16,273 nucleotides of DNA from an uncultured Bacteroidales bacterium. Lineage in GTDB: Bacteria; Bacteroidota; Bacteroidia; Bacteroidales; WCHB1-69. Position 1 is the stretch's first letter. Every line of letters begins with the position of its first letter. Positions 1-6,502 of this stretch are shown here, piece by piece. The DNA is taken from NCBI GenBank assembly GCA_937949745.1, contig CALECM010000081.1, forward strand, positions 1-16,273. Direction: 5' to 3'. Below the pieces are notes generated by a model. The model was not told where the DNA came from. It did no database searches and saw only the letters and a program-made list of their open reading frames with translations. A program made the translations under genes and the position numbers.

Positions 1-313
1 GAAAATACACATTAAAAAAGGCGATATCGTGAAAGTCATTGCCGGAGATTCCAAAGGAACTCAGGGCAAGGTACTGAAGGTAGACGTTGACAAATACAGA
101 GCCATCGTAGAAGGTGTGAATCTGGTCTCCAAAGCTACAAAAGCCGATGCGAAAAATCCCAATGGCGGCATTATTAAAAAAGAAGCTCCCATCCATATTT
201 CCAATCTGATGATCATTGACTCCAAAGGCAATGCTACCAGAATCGGAAGAAGAATCGGTGATAAAGGTAAATTAGTAAGATATTCTAAAAAATCAGGAGA
301 GGAGATCAAATAA
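1..313 (+). CDS. rplX: 50S ribosomal protein L24 (uL24), 5' end at window edge
   Basis: L24 is an assembly-initiator protein of the large ribosomal subunit that binds 23S rRNA early in folding. The frame is open from base 2 (codons reading KIHIKKGDIVKVIAGD), and base 1 is a G that could be the last base of an ATG. At most one or two codons are therefore missing, and the GTG at 29 is an internal valine codon, not the start. The KOW-type core (KKGDIVKVIAGDSKGTQGKV), the stretch AKNPNGGIIKKEAPIHISN and the tail GTLVRYSKKSGEEIK-like ending (here KLVRYSKKSGEEIK) match Bacteroidales L24. The stop TAA (311-313) shares its last A with the ATG of rplE (TAATG), so the two are probably translationally coupled. 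Identification is secure; only the exact first residue is unknown. Confidence 0.96.
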   Translation, partial: KIHIKKGDIVKVIAGDSKGTQGKVLKVDVDKYRAIVEGVNLVSKATKADAKNPNGGIIKKEAPIHISNLMIIDSKGNATRIGRRIGDKGKLVRYSKKSGEEIK

Positions 314-867
314 TGTACACACCAAGATATAAAGAAAAATACGATAAGGAAGTAATTCCTGCTTTGAAAGAACAATTCGGTTTTAAATCCGTGATGAGAG
401 TACCGAAAATTACCAAAATATGCCTTAACCAGGGTTTAGGTAAATTTGGTATTGCCGACAAGAAACTGATCGACATGGGTGTTCAGGAAATGACGCAAAT
501 TTCCGGACAAAGAGCGGTACCCACCAAATCTAAAAAAGACATCTCTAACTTCAAATTAAGGAAAGGTATGCCGATCGGCGTAAGGGTAACCCTGAGAGGT
601 GAAAGGATGTATGAATTCCTGGATCGTCTGGTATCGGTTTCCATACCGCGTATCAGGGATTTCAGGGGAATCAGCGATAAAGGTTTTGACGGAAGAGGTA
701 ACTATACGTTAGGTATTCCGGAACAGATTATTTTCCCGGAAATAGATCTTGATAAAGTGGCTAAAATCAATGGTATGGATATTACATTCGTAACCACCGC
801 ACATAACGATAAAGAGTGCTTGGCCTTATTAAAAGAATTTGGGTTACCATTTAAAAATCAGAAATAA
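313..867 (+). CDS. rplE: 50S ribosomal protein L5 (uL5)
   Basis: L5 sits in the central protuberance of the large subunit, contacts 5S rRNA and helps form the bridge to the small subunit. The 184-residue protein has normal length. Diagnostic stretches are PKITKICLNQGLGKFGI at residues 31-47, the RNA-contacting IPRIRDFRGI at 111-120 and FDGRGNYTLGIPEQIIFPEI at 125-144. The start at 313 overlaps the rplX stop by one base, and no Shine-Dalgarno sequence is present, which is usual for Bacteroidota and suggests re-initiation after rplX. It is followed after only three bases by rpsN. Nothing in the coding sequence is unusual. Confidence 0.98.
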   Translation: MYTPRYKEKYDKEVIPALKEQFGFKSVMRVPKITKICLNQGLGKFGIADKKLIDMGVQEMTQISGQRAVPTKSKKDISNFKLRKGMPIGVRVTLRGERMYEFLDRLVSVSIPRIRDFRGISDKGFDGRGNYTLGIPEQIIFPEIDLDKVAKINGMDITFVTTAHNDKECLALLKEFGLPFKNQK

Positions 868-870
868 ACC

Positions 871-1170
871 ATGGCAAAAGAATCATTAAAAGCAAAAGAA
901 GTTAAGAGAGCAAAATTAGTTGCTAAATATGCCGATAAACGCGCCGAACTGAAGAAAATCATTAATGGGAACGATTACGAAGCCAAAGAAGCGGCAATCA
1001 TAGCCCTCCAGAAACTTCCCCCGAACTCCAATCCGATCAGGATGCATAACCGTTGTAAATTAACCGGACGTCCCAAAGGATATATGCGTCAATTCGGACT
1101 TTCCCGTATTAATTTCAGGGAAATGGCATTGGCCGGATTAATACCGGGTGTTAAAAAAGCAAGTTGGTAA
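871..1170 (+). CDS. rpsN: 30S ribosomal protein S14 (uS14), zinc-free form
   Basis: S14 is a late-assembling protein of the 30S head. At 99 residues this is the long C-minus type: it lacks the CxxC...CxxC zinc site of the short form and has only one cysteine, inside the family signature NRCKLTGRPKGYMRQFGLSRI region at residues 60-80. The C-terminus IPGVKKASW is canonical. The N-terminal half is lysine- and alanine-rich and helical, as expected. It starts three bases after the rplE stop without a Shine-Dalgarno sequence. A single zinc-independent copy implies no zinc-responsive S14 swap at this locus; whether a second copy exists elsewhere cannot be seen. Confidence 0.98.
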   Translation: MAKESLKAKEVKRAKLVAKYADKRAELKKIINGNDYEAKEAAIIALQKLPPNSNPIRMHNRCKLTGRPKGYMRQFGLSRINFREMALAGLIPGVKKASW

Positions 1171-1192
1171 CATTTAAAGAAACAAAGCAGTT

Positions 1193-1591
1193 ATGAATAC
1201 AGATCCGATATCAGATTATTTAACACGCGTAAGAAACGCTATTAAGGCCAACCATAAAGTGGTGGAAATCCCCACTTCCAAAACAAAAAAAGAGATCACT
1301 AAAATTTTGTTTGAAAAAGGTTACATCCTCAACTATAAATTTATTGACGATACCCTTCCCGGCAAGATCATGATCGCTTTAAAATATCATCCCGTTACGA
1401 AACAACCCGCTATCGCCGAACTGAAACGAGTTAGTCGTCCGGGTTTGCGTAAATATGTAGGAGCTGACGAGTTACCATCGGTTTTGAACGGGTTAGGTGT
1501 AGCCATTATCTCTACCTCTCACGGCATGATGACCGATAAAGAAGCCAGAAATCAGAATGTGGGTGGCGAAGTTATTTGTTATGTTAGTTAA
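1193..1591 (+). CDS. rpsH: 30S ribosomal protein S8 (uS8)
   Basis: S8 binds the central domain of 16S rRNA directly and is a primary assembly protein; in E. coli it also represses the spc operon by binding its mRNA. The 132-residue product opens with the typical TDPISDYLTRVRNAIKANH and ends with the rRNA-binding signature ISTSHGMMTDKEARNQNVGG followed by EVICYVS. The spacer from rpsN is 22 bp with no Shine-Dalgarno sequence. I see no obvious S8-binding mimic in the mRNA around the rplE start, so autoregulation of the E. coli type is not supported by what is visible. The stop TAA at 1589-1591 is followed by the strong Shine-Dalgarno of rplF. Confidence 0.98.
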   Translation: MNTDPISDYLTRVRNAIKANHKVVEIPTSKTKKEITKILFEKGYILNYKFIDDTLPGKIMIALKYHPVTKQPAIAELKRVSRPGLRKYVGADELPSVLNGLGVAIISTSHGMMTDKEARNQNVGGEVICYVS

Positions 1592-1593
1592 TT

Positions 1594-1602
1594 AGGAGGA
1601 GG
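1594..1602 (+). promoter_or_regulatory. Strong Shine-Dalgarno sequence for rplF
   Basis: AGGAGGAGG lies five bases before the rplF ATG at 1608. It is an extended match to the 3' end of 16S rRNA. No other start in this ribosomal cluster has anything comparable, and Bacteroidota mRNAs generally lack such sites, so this one stands out. Confidence 0.8.
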
Positions 1603-1607
1603 AAATT

Positions 1608-2165
1608 ATGTCAAGAATAGGAAAATTACCCATTACACTCCCTAAAGGAGTCGAGGTCAGCAGAAATGAAAAAAACAATATCGTTACCGTTAAAGGTCCT
1701 CTTGGTGAATTACAACAATATGTTGACGACGCCATCAGCTGCAATGTAGAAGACGGACAATTGGTATTGACCCGCGCTACCGACCAGAAACGTCACAGGG
1801 CTTTACACGGCTTATACAGAGCTTTGTTAAACAATATGGTTACCGGCGTTTCACAAGGATTCGAAATCAAACAGGAATTAGTAGGGGTCGGATACAGGGC
1901 ACAGGCTACGGGACAACAATTAGAATTAAGTCTGGGTTATTCCCACAATATTATTTTCGAATTTCCGGAAGAGATTTCCGTAACTACGATTAGTGAAAAA
2001 GGGAAAACACCTCTTATCATACTAAAAGGAATCGACAAACAACTTCTGGGCCAGGTAGCGAACAAGATACGTTCTTACAGGAAACCGGAACCTTACAAAG
2101 GAAAAGGTATACGTTTTGTTGGTGAAGTAGTAAGAAAGAAAGCCGGTAAATCCGCAGAAAAATAA
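1608..2165 (+). CDS. rplF: 50S ribosomal protein L6 (uL6)
   Basis: L6 lies near the factor-binding site of the large subunit, next to the sarcin-ricin loop. The 185-residue protein has the two-repeat fold expected: it begins MSRIGKLPITLPKGVEV and carries the C-terminal RNA-binding signature PEPYKGKGIRFVGEVVRKKAG near residues 160-180. Length is normal. The start is fixed both by the N-terminal family match and by the AGGAGGAGG sequence ending five bases upstream, the only strong Shine-Dalgarno in the operon. It is 16 bp from rpsH and 19 bp from rplR. Confidence 0.98.
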   Translation: MSRIGKLPITLPKGVEVSRNEKNNIVTVKGPLGELQQYVDDAISCNVEDGQLVLTRATDQKRHRALHGLYRALLNNMVTGVSQGFEIKQELVGVGYRAQATGQQLELSLGYSHNIIFEFPEEISVTTISEKGKTPLIILKGIDKQLLGQVANKIRSYRKPEPYKGKGIRFVGEVVRKKAGKSAEK

Positions 2166-2184
2166 TCTTGAAAATTTTAAGACA

Positions 2185-2541
2185 ATGGCTAAAAATAAAG
2201 AATTTAGAAGAACAAGAATTAAACATAGGGTCCGTAAAGTCATTACTGGAAGTCCGGAACGTCCCAGAATGTCGGTTTTCAGAAGTAACCGGGATATATA
2301 TGTGCAATTGATTGACGATTCGACAGGACATACCCTGGCATCCGCATCCTCTTCAATTCCCGATATCCGCGACCAGAAAGCAACAAAAGTGGCTAAATCT
2401 GCAATGGTAGGCAAAATAATTGCTGAAAAAGCTCAGGAAGCCGGTATTAAACAAGTGGTTTTTGACCGTAACGGTTACTTATATCACGGCAGAGTAAAAT
2501 CTTTAGCTGATGCAGCCAGAGAAGGTGGTTTAATTTTCTAA
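2185..2541 (+). CDS. rplR: 50S ribosomal protein L18 (uL18)
   Basis: L18 binds 5S rRNA together with L5 and carries it into the large subunit. The 118-residue product has the basic N-terminus (KNKEFRRTRIKHRVRKVI, residues 3-20) that contacts rRNA, the family stretch ERPRMSVFRSNRDIYVQLIDD and the C-terminal VVFDRNGYLYHGRVKSLADA followed by AREGGLIF. Length and order within the operon are standard. The 19-bp spacer from rplF is A/T-rich with no Shine-Dalgarno sequence, and rpsE follows after 10 bp. Confidence 0.98.
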   Translation: MAKNKEFRRTRIKHRVRKVITGSPERPRMSVFRSNRDIYVQLIDDSTGHTLASASSSIPDIRDQKATKVAKSAMVGKIIAEKAQEAGIKQVVFDRNGYLYHGRVKSLADAAREGGLIF

Positions 2542-2551
2542 CAAGAAACAT

Positions 2552-3070
2552 ATGTCAAATTTGAATTTAAAAAAAGTAAAATCAGCCGATATCGAATTCA
2601 AAGATAAATTGGTTGCCGTAAATAGAGTAACAAAAGTAACTAAAGGGGGACGTACTTTTAGCTTTTCAGCCATCGTAGTGGTAGGAAATGAAAATGGAGT
2701 GGTAGGATACGGACTTGGTAAAGCAAAAGAAGTTTCAGCTGCTATCCAGAAAGGGATTGATGATGCCAAGAAAAATCTTATCAAAGTTCCCGTTCTGAAA
2801 GGAACTATTCCTCATCCCCAGGAAGGAAAATACAGCGGATCTTTGGTATTTATGAAACCCGCTGCTCCGGGTACCGGAGTTATCGCGGGTGGTGCTATGC
2901 GTGCCGTACTGGAAAGCGTAGGCGTGAAAGACGTATTGGCGAAATCGAAAGGTTCTTCCAATCCGCATAGTGTGGTAAAAGCTACCATCAATGCTTTGGC
3001 TCAATTACGCGATCCCTATACCGTAGCGCAAACCCGTGGAATCGGACTCGAAAAGGTATTTAATGGATAA
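2552..3070 (+). CDS. rpsE: 30S ribosomal protein S5 (uS5)
   Basis: S5 lies at the mRNA entry side of the 30S subunit and contributes to decoding accuracy and mRNA unwinding. The 172-residue protein shows the N-terminal double-stranded-RNA-binding-like domain (about residues 15-80, with the loop VTKVTKGGRTFSFSAIVVVG) and the C-terminal domain beginning near PHPQEGKYSGS, with the signature AAPGTGVIAGGAMRAVLESVG at 104-124 and KGSSNPHSVVKATINAL at 133-149. It is complete and ends in TAA at 3068-3070. It is the last gene of the cluster here: an intrinsic terminator follows 24 bp later, and rpmD, rplO and secY, which normally come next, are absent. Confidence 0.98.
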   Translation: MSNLNLKKVKSADIEFKDKLVAVNRVTKVTKGGRTFSFSAIVVVGNENGVVGYGLGKAKEVSAAIQKGIDDAKKNLIKVPVLKGTIPHPQEGKYSGSLVFMKPAAPGTGVIAGGAMRAVLESVGVKDVLAKSKGSSNPHSVVKATINALAQLRDPYTVAQTRGIGLEKVFNG

Positions 3071-3093
3071 TATATTTAATGGGAATTTAAAAG

Positions 3094-3119
3094 AAAGGAG
3101 CTGCCAGGCTCCTTTTTTT
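3094..3119 (+). terminator. Intrinsic terminator after rpsE
   Basis: An 8-bp perfect stem (AAAGGAGC at 3094-3101, GCTCCTTT at 3108-3115) encloses a six-base loop TGCCAG and runs into seven T residues (3113-3119). It lies 24 bp after the rpsE stop on the operon strand, so it should end the ribosomal-protein transcript here. Confidence 0.9.
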
Positions 3120-3170
3120 GTTGGCTTGCAGGAATAATTAATGACCTAAAGGATAAATGACAAAAAAGGA

Positions 3171-3178
3171 TATTTTTG
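3171..3178 (+). promoter_or_regulatory. Candidate Bacteroidota -7 box (TATTTTTG) for the small secreted protein
   Basis: TATTTTTG fits the TAnnTTTG consensus used by the primary sigma factor of Bacteroidota, and lies 19 bases before the ATG at 3198. I could not find a convincing TTTG -33 partner at the usual spacing. It sits after the rpsE terminator, consistent with an independent transcript. Confidence 0.5.
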
Positions 3179-3197
3179 TACCGATAAATAACCGGTC

Positions 3198-3629
3198 ATG
3201 ATTTTCAAAAAAACAATAATTTTCACGTGGCTCCTGTTTTCCGGCATCGCACTTTTCGGACAACAAAATTATACCATAAAACTGAAATTTTCGGATATTG
3301 ATAAAGATATCTTCACTTTTCCGGTCTATCCCATTGAAAAAAGCATTAATAATTTTTACATTTCGGGAGACACGCTCCATTGTATTTTTATAGACAACAG
3401 CACTCCCCTGTTTGACGGTGACAGTATTACGGACTACGAGTGGGATTCTTATTCTTTTGGAAAGCGTAATTTTACCATATCCCTAAAAATCCCTTCCGGA
3501 TATTCACCAGCGGAATGGTTTGCCATTCATTATATCGACAGCCATTATTATTTTAAAAAAGAACCCGGAAAAAAATTATATCACTTTATGCGATACAGAA
3601 TTGAAGACGAAATAGATCATAAAGATTAA
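3198..3629 (+). CDS. Small secreted protein of unknown function
   Basis: I do not recognise a family. The 143-residue product begins with a classical signal peptide: two lysines at 4-5, a hydrophobic stretch IIFTWLLFSGIALF, and a likely signal peptidase I cut around FGQ-Q at residues 21-23. There is no cysteine placed for a lipobox. The mature part (about 120 residues) is rich in aromatic residues (many Tyr, Phe and Trp) and aspartate, with short alternating segments that suggest a small beta-rich domain, and ends in a charged tail. A single cysteine (HCIFID) argues against disulfides. The gene stands alone between the ribosomal terminator and the receptor pair, with its own -7 box candidate 19 bp upstream. 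Reality is supported by the signal peptide and codon use similar to neighbours; function is unknown. Confidence 0.75.
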   Translation: MIFKKTIIFTWLLFSGIALFGQQNYTIKLKFSDIDKDIFTFPVYPIEKSINNFYISGDTLHCIFIDNSTPLFDGDSITDYEWDSYSFGKRNFTISLKIPSGYSPAEWFAIHYIDSHYYFKKEPGKKLYHFMRYRIEDEIDHKD

Positions 3630-3693
3630 CTTAGCAAGACACGCTATTACTGTTCTCTCATATTCTGTAAGAATCTCTTCCGAACCGGTATTG

Positions 3694-3744
3694 TGATTTA
3701 TGATACGACCTTTAGACTAACTTATATGAAAAAGCCATAAATCA
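3694..3744. repeat. Imperfectly placed inverted repeat between genes
   Basis: TGATTTATG at 3694-3702 and CATAAATCA at 3736-3744 are perfect 9-base inverted repeats separated by 33 bases. There is no T-run after either arm, so it is not a typical intrinsic terminator. It could be a hairpin at the end of the small-protein transcript, a binding site, or chance in A/T-rich spacer DNA. Apart from this and the promoter box, I see nothing in the 189-bp spacer 3630-3818. Confidence 0.3.
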
Positions 3745-3790
3745 TAAAAAATAAGGAAGAATTCACATTTTATACAGTTCCAGTTTTTTT

Positions 3791-3798
3791 TATATTTG
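3791..3798 (+). promoter_or_regulatory. Candidate -7 box (TATATTTG) for the first outer-membrane receptor
   Basis: TATATTTG matches TAnnTTTG and lies 20 bases before the ATG at 3819, after a run of T residues. The following leader contains GCATAATCCA, a motif repeated in the same position in front of the second receptor gene. No clear -33 TTTG was found. Confidence 0.6.
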
Positions 3799-3818
3799 CC
3801 GGGCATAATCCATATATA

Positions 3819-6272
3819 ATGAAAATAAGAATTCTTACTCTTCTGGGTTTGTGTTTACCCATACTTTGTAGTGCGCAAAAAGGATCGATTACAGGAATCA
3901 TAGAAGACAGCAGGAACAGTGAAAAAATCGCCTTCGCAGGCGTTACCCTGATGAAAGCACAGGATACCGCCCTGATCAGGGGTGTGGCCAGTGAACCGGA
4001 CGGGTCTTTTGTGATCAATAATGTCGGCAACGGAGATTATCTGATCCAGGTTTATTACACGGGATTCGATAAATGGACAAGCGCGCCTGTTTCGGTAACC
4101 AATGAAAAGAAGGAAGTCAACCTTGGCACCATTAAACTTCTCCCTTCGGCTTTTATGCTGAACGCGGCGGAAGTGACGGCCACCAAACCAATATTCGAAA
4201 TGAAACACGGTACCATGACCATGAATGTGGACGCGAATCCTACAGCCACGGGAGATAATGTTATCGAACTATTGAAAAAAATGCCGTCGGTAATGGTGGA
4301 CCATAACGACAATATCTCCATTGAAGGGAAATCCGGGGTTATGATCCTGATTGACGACAGACCGACCTATTTATCCGGAGAAGATCTTACGGGACTTTTA
4401 AAAAGCATGTCCTCGAACCTTATCGACAGGATCGAAGTGATGAAAAAACCATCCGCCCGTTACGACGCGCAGGGAACCGCGGGGATCATCAATATTATTA
4501 CCAAAAAAGAAAGAAAATTCGGGATCAACGGCTCCGTATTTGCAGGAGGAGGCTATGCCCAAAATCCCAAACTTAACGGTGGATTCAACCTGACTGCCCG
4601 CACGGGAAAATTTGTTTTTTCAGCCAATTATTCCTATTTCGGGTATAAAAGCGCCAACGGTACCTCGCTCATGAACGAGAATTACAGGAACGGGGATACT
4701 TTAAGAATCACTACAAATGAAAATCCGAACGAATTATGGAACCGTACCAGTTTCGGTAACGGACATAATTTCTCCGTAGGGACCGATTATTTTATCAATA
4801 AAAAAAATGTGATCAGTCTCTTATATAACGGTAACCTTAGTAATAACCATTATGTGAACGACAATTTTAACCGTATATATACCAATAACCGGCTGGATTC
4901 TTCCTATAAAGCCGTCAATAACGGTAACCACAGGGGAAATAATCATACGTTCAATTTAAATTATAAGCACTCTTTCGATTCCACGGGAAAAGATCTCCAT
5001 CTCGATTTTATCTACGCTTACAATACTTTGAAAATACGGCAATATAATAACCTGATTTATTACCGCGGTAATATGGAAAATGAATTCAACAGGGAGTTCA
5101 GGGAAATAATCAGGGAACCCAATAAAACGCAGGTGTATACTTTCAAAGCGGATTATGAACATCCATTTAACGATAATATGAAACTGGAAGCCGGAATTAA
5201 ATCCAGTTACGTTCGTAATGAAAACTTCGACCAGAACTTTGTAAACAACGAATTGATTTCCGAATGGAATAATCACTTTATATACCAGGAGAATATCAAT
5301 GCAGCCTATATTATTTATTCCCTGCTGGTCAAAAAAATCGATATCCAGTTAGGATTGCGGGGCGAACATACCTACCACAAAGGAGACCTGTTCTCTACCG
5401 GGGAATCGAATACACAGAATTATTTTAACCTCTTCCCTAATTTTTCTATCGGTTATGAATTACCGAAAAATAATAACCTGGAATTAGGATACCGTTACAG
5501 CATTTACAGGCCCGATTACTATACGCTCAATCCGTTCCTGAACATCTCCGATCCTTATTACTGGTCAACGGGAAATCCCAAACTAAAACCCCAGTATAAT
5601 CACTCACTTGCCCTGAACTATTCCTGGAAATATATGATTAATGCCGGTATCGGGTATGATTATGTCCGCGATTCCTATACGCATATTGAATCTACCGATC
5701 CTGTAACCGGCGTCAGGATCACCAAACCTGAAAATATTGGGAAAGCCCATTATTTGAATTTAAATCTGTCGGCCAATTATACGTTCAGGAAATGGTGGAC
5801 CATGATTTATTATATGGGAGGAAGAATCGGACAGGAGAAATTGAATTACCGGGAGAGGACAGTAGTGAAAAACGTATATGATATATGGTTTTATTTTTCC
5901 GAATCCTTCACTTTCCTTAAGAACTATTCCTTTGAAATCTCGGGAAATATTCTTCCTGCCATGCAGGAAACTTTCGGACGGAGCCAGGGAAGGTTTTTCC
6001 TCAGTGCCGGGTTTAAGGCTAATTTATTGAAAAATGCCCTCACCCTCAGGTTAACGGTAAACGACATATTAAATAACGGATTCTGGAAAGAAGATTACAC
6101 GTTCCCGGACGGTAGCCGGACAAAAGGCGACTATTTCTGGGAATCGAGAGGAGTATGGATCAATATTTCATACAGGTTCGGAAAGCAAAATATCCAGACA
6201 AGGAAAACCAGTACGGATAGCGAAGAACTTCAACGTATCGGGGGAGGTGGCGGAAGCGGTGGAAAAATGTAA
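3819..6272 (+). CDS. Outer-membrane beta-barrel protein, TonB-receptor-like (OMP_b-brl_3 type), copy 1
   Basis: This 817-residue protein is probably an outer-membrane receptor or transporter. A signal peptide (residues 1-19, cut at CSA-QK) is followed by a carboxypeptidase-regulatory-like beta-sandwich (about 22-107, GSITGIIED...IAFAGVTL...DGSFVINNV...YLIQVYYTGFDKW), then a plug domain (about 115-230) with NVIELLKKMPSVMVD, ILIDDRPTYLSG and ARYDAQGTAGIINIITKK. The rest is a beta-barrel of amphipathic strands rich in Tyr, Asn and Phe, ending at the strand WINISYRFG (to about 788). A 29-residue tail with SEELQRIGGGGGSGGKM follows. Domain order fits Bacteroidota outer-membrane beta-barrel family proteins; energisation by TonB is inferred from the plug, as I cannot point to a certain TonB box. 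The ligand is unknown. It has no SusD partner next to it and is followed by a close paralogue. Confidence 0.9.
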   Translation: MKIRILTLLGLCLPILCSAQKGSITGIIEDSRNSEKIAFAGVTLMKAQDTALIRGVASEPDGSFVINNVGNGDYLIQVYYTGFDKWTSAPVSVTNEKKEVNLGTIKLLPSAFMLNAAEVTATKPIFEMKHGTMTMNVDANPTATGDNVIELLKKMPSVMVDHNDNISIEGKSGVMILIDDRPTYLSGEDLTGLLKSMSSNLIDRIEVMKKPSARYDAQGTAGIINIITKKERKFGINGSVFAGGGYAQNPKLNGGFNLTARTGKFVFSANYSYFGYKSANGTSLMNENYRNGDTLRITTNENPNELWNRTSFGNGHNFSVGTDYFINKKNVISLLYNGNLSNNHYVNDNFNRIYTNNRLDSSYKAVNNGNHRGNNHTFNLNYKHSFDSTGKDLHLDFIYAYNTLKIRQYNNLIYYRGNMENEFNREFREIIREPNKTQVYTFKADYEHPFNDNMKLEAGIKSSYVRNENFDQNFVNNELISEWNNHFIYQENINAAYIIYSLLVKKIDIQLGLRGEHTYHKGDLFSTGESNTQNYFNLFPNFSIGYELPKNNNLELGYRYSIYRPDYYTLNPFLNISDPYYWSTGNPKLKPQYNHSLALNYSWKYMINAGIGYDYVRDSYTHIESTDPVTGVRITKPENIGKAHYLNLNLSANYTFRKWWTMIYYMGGRIGQEKLNYRERTVVKNVYDIWFYFSESFTFLKNYSFEISGNILPAMQETFGRSQGRFFLSAGFKANLLKNALTLRLTVNDILNNGFWKEDYTFPDGSRTKGDYFWESRGVWINISYRFGKQNIQTRKTSTDSEELQRIGGGGGSGGKM

Positions 6273-6502
6273 CACTTTCCCTTACATATATTGTGTTTTA
6301 TTATGCCGTATCTTAAATAATTATCTCAAGATCATTGGTTAAGAATTATTTGAAGTTATTATTCTAATAATTTCAATTTTAAATCTAATATTATCATAGA
6401 TAAAAATAAGGTAATAATAAAGTATAATTTGAGAAATAACGCAAGGTTTTATCTTTTTTATTCTATTCTTTTTTATATTTGCCACCGCATAATCCACGAT
6501 GA
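6273..6502. other. A/T-rich spacer between the two receptor genes
   Basis: This 230-bp stretch is strongly A/T-rich and holds no gene. It contains an A/T-only hairpin candidate: AAATAATT at 6315-6322 with AATTATTT at 6344-6351, extendable outward with one bulged G. There is no T-run behind it, so terminator function is uncertain. Its 3' end holds the promoter of the second receptor. Confidence 0.5.
6474..6481 (+). promoter_or_regulatory. Candidate -7 box (TATATTTG) for the second outer-membrane receptor
   Basis: TATATTTG lies 21 bases before the ATG at 6503. Both this box, its preceding T-rich run and the downstream GCATAATCCA are the same as in front of the first receptor, suggesting that promoter and leader were duplicated with the gene and have been kept. 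No clear -33 element was found. Confidence 0.6.

Noticed and set aside
61..375. Long open frames opposite ribosomal, receptor, uvrC and dehydrogenase genes
   Set aside because: They lie wholly within well-supported genes on the other strand or frame, have no family resemblance and no start signals, and are by-products of coding composition.
3071..3197. A hidden rpmD (L30) or start of rplO after rpsE
   Set aside because: The 127-bp spacer contains the terminator and a promoter box; no frame encodes an L30-like peptide.
3819..3890. Lipoprotein signal in receptor copy 1 because of Cys17 (LPILCSAQ)
   Set aside because: The residue before Cys is Leu rather than Gly/Ala/Ser, copy 2 lacks an equivalent Cys, and CSA-QK is a good signal peptidase I site.
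6315..6351. Intrinsic terminator after receptor copy 1
   Set aside because: The hairpin is A/T-only with a long loop and no following T-run; such structures are expected by chance in this A/T-rich spacer.
6499..6501. ATG at 6499 as start of receptor copy 2
   Set aside because: It is in a different frame from the receptor; the ATG at 6503 gives an N-terminus aligned with copy 1.
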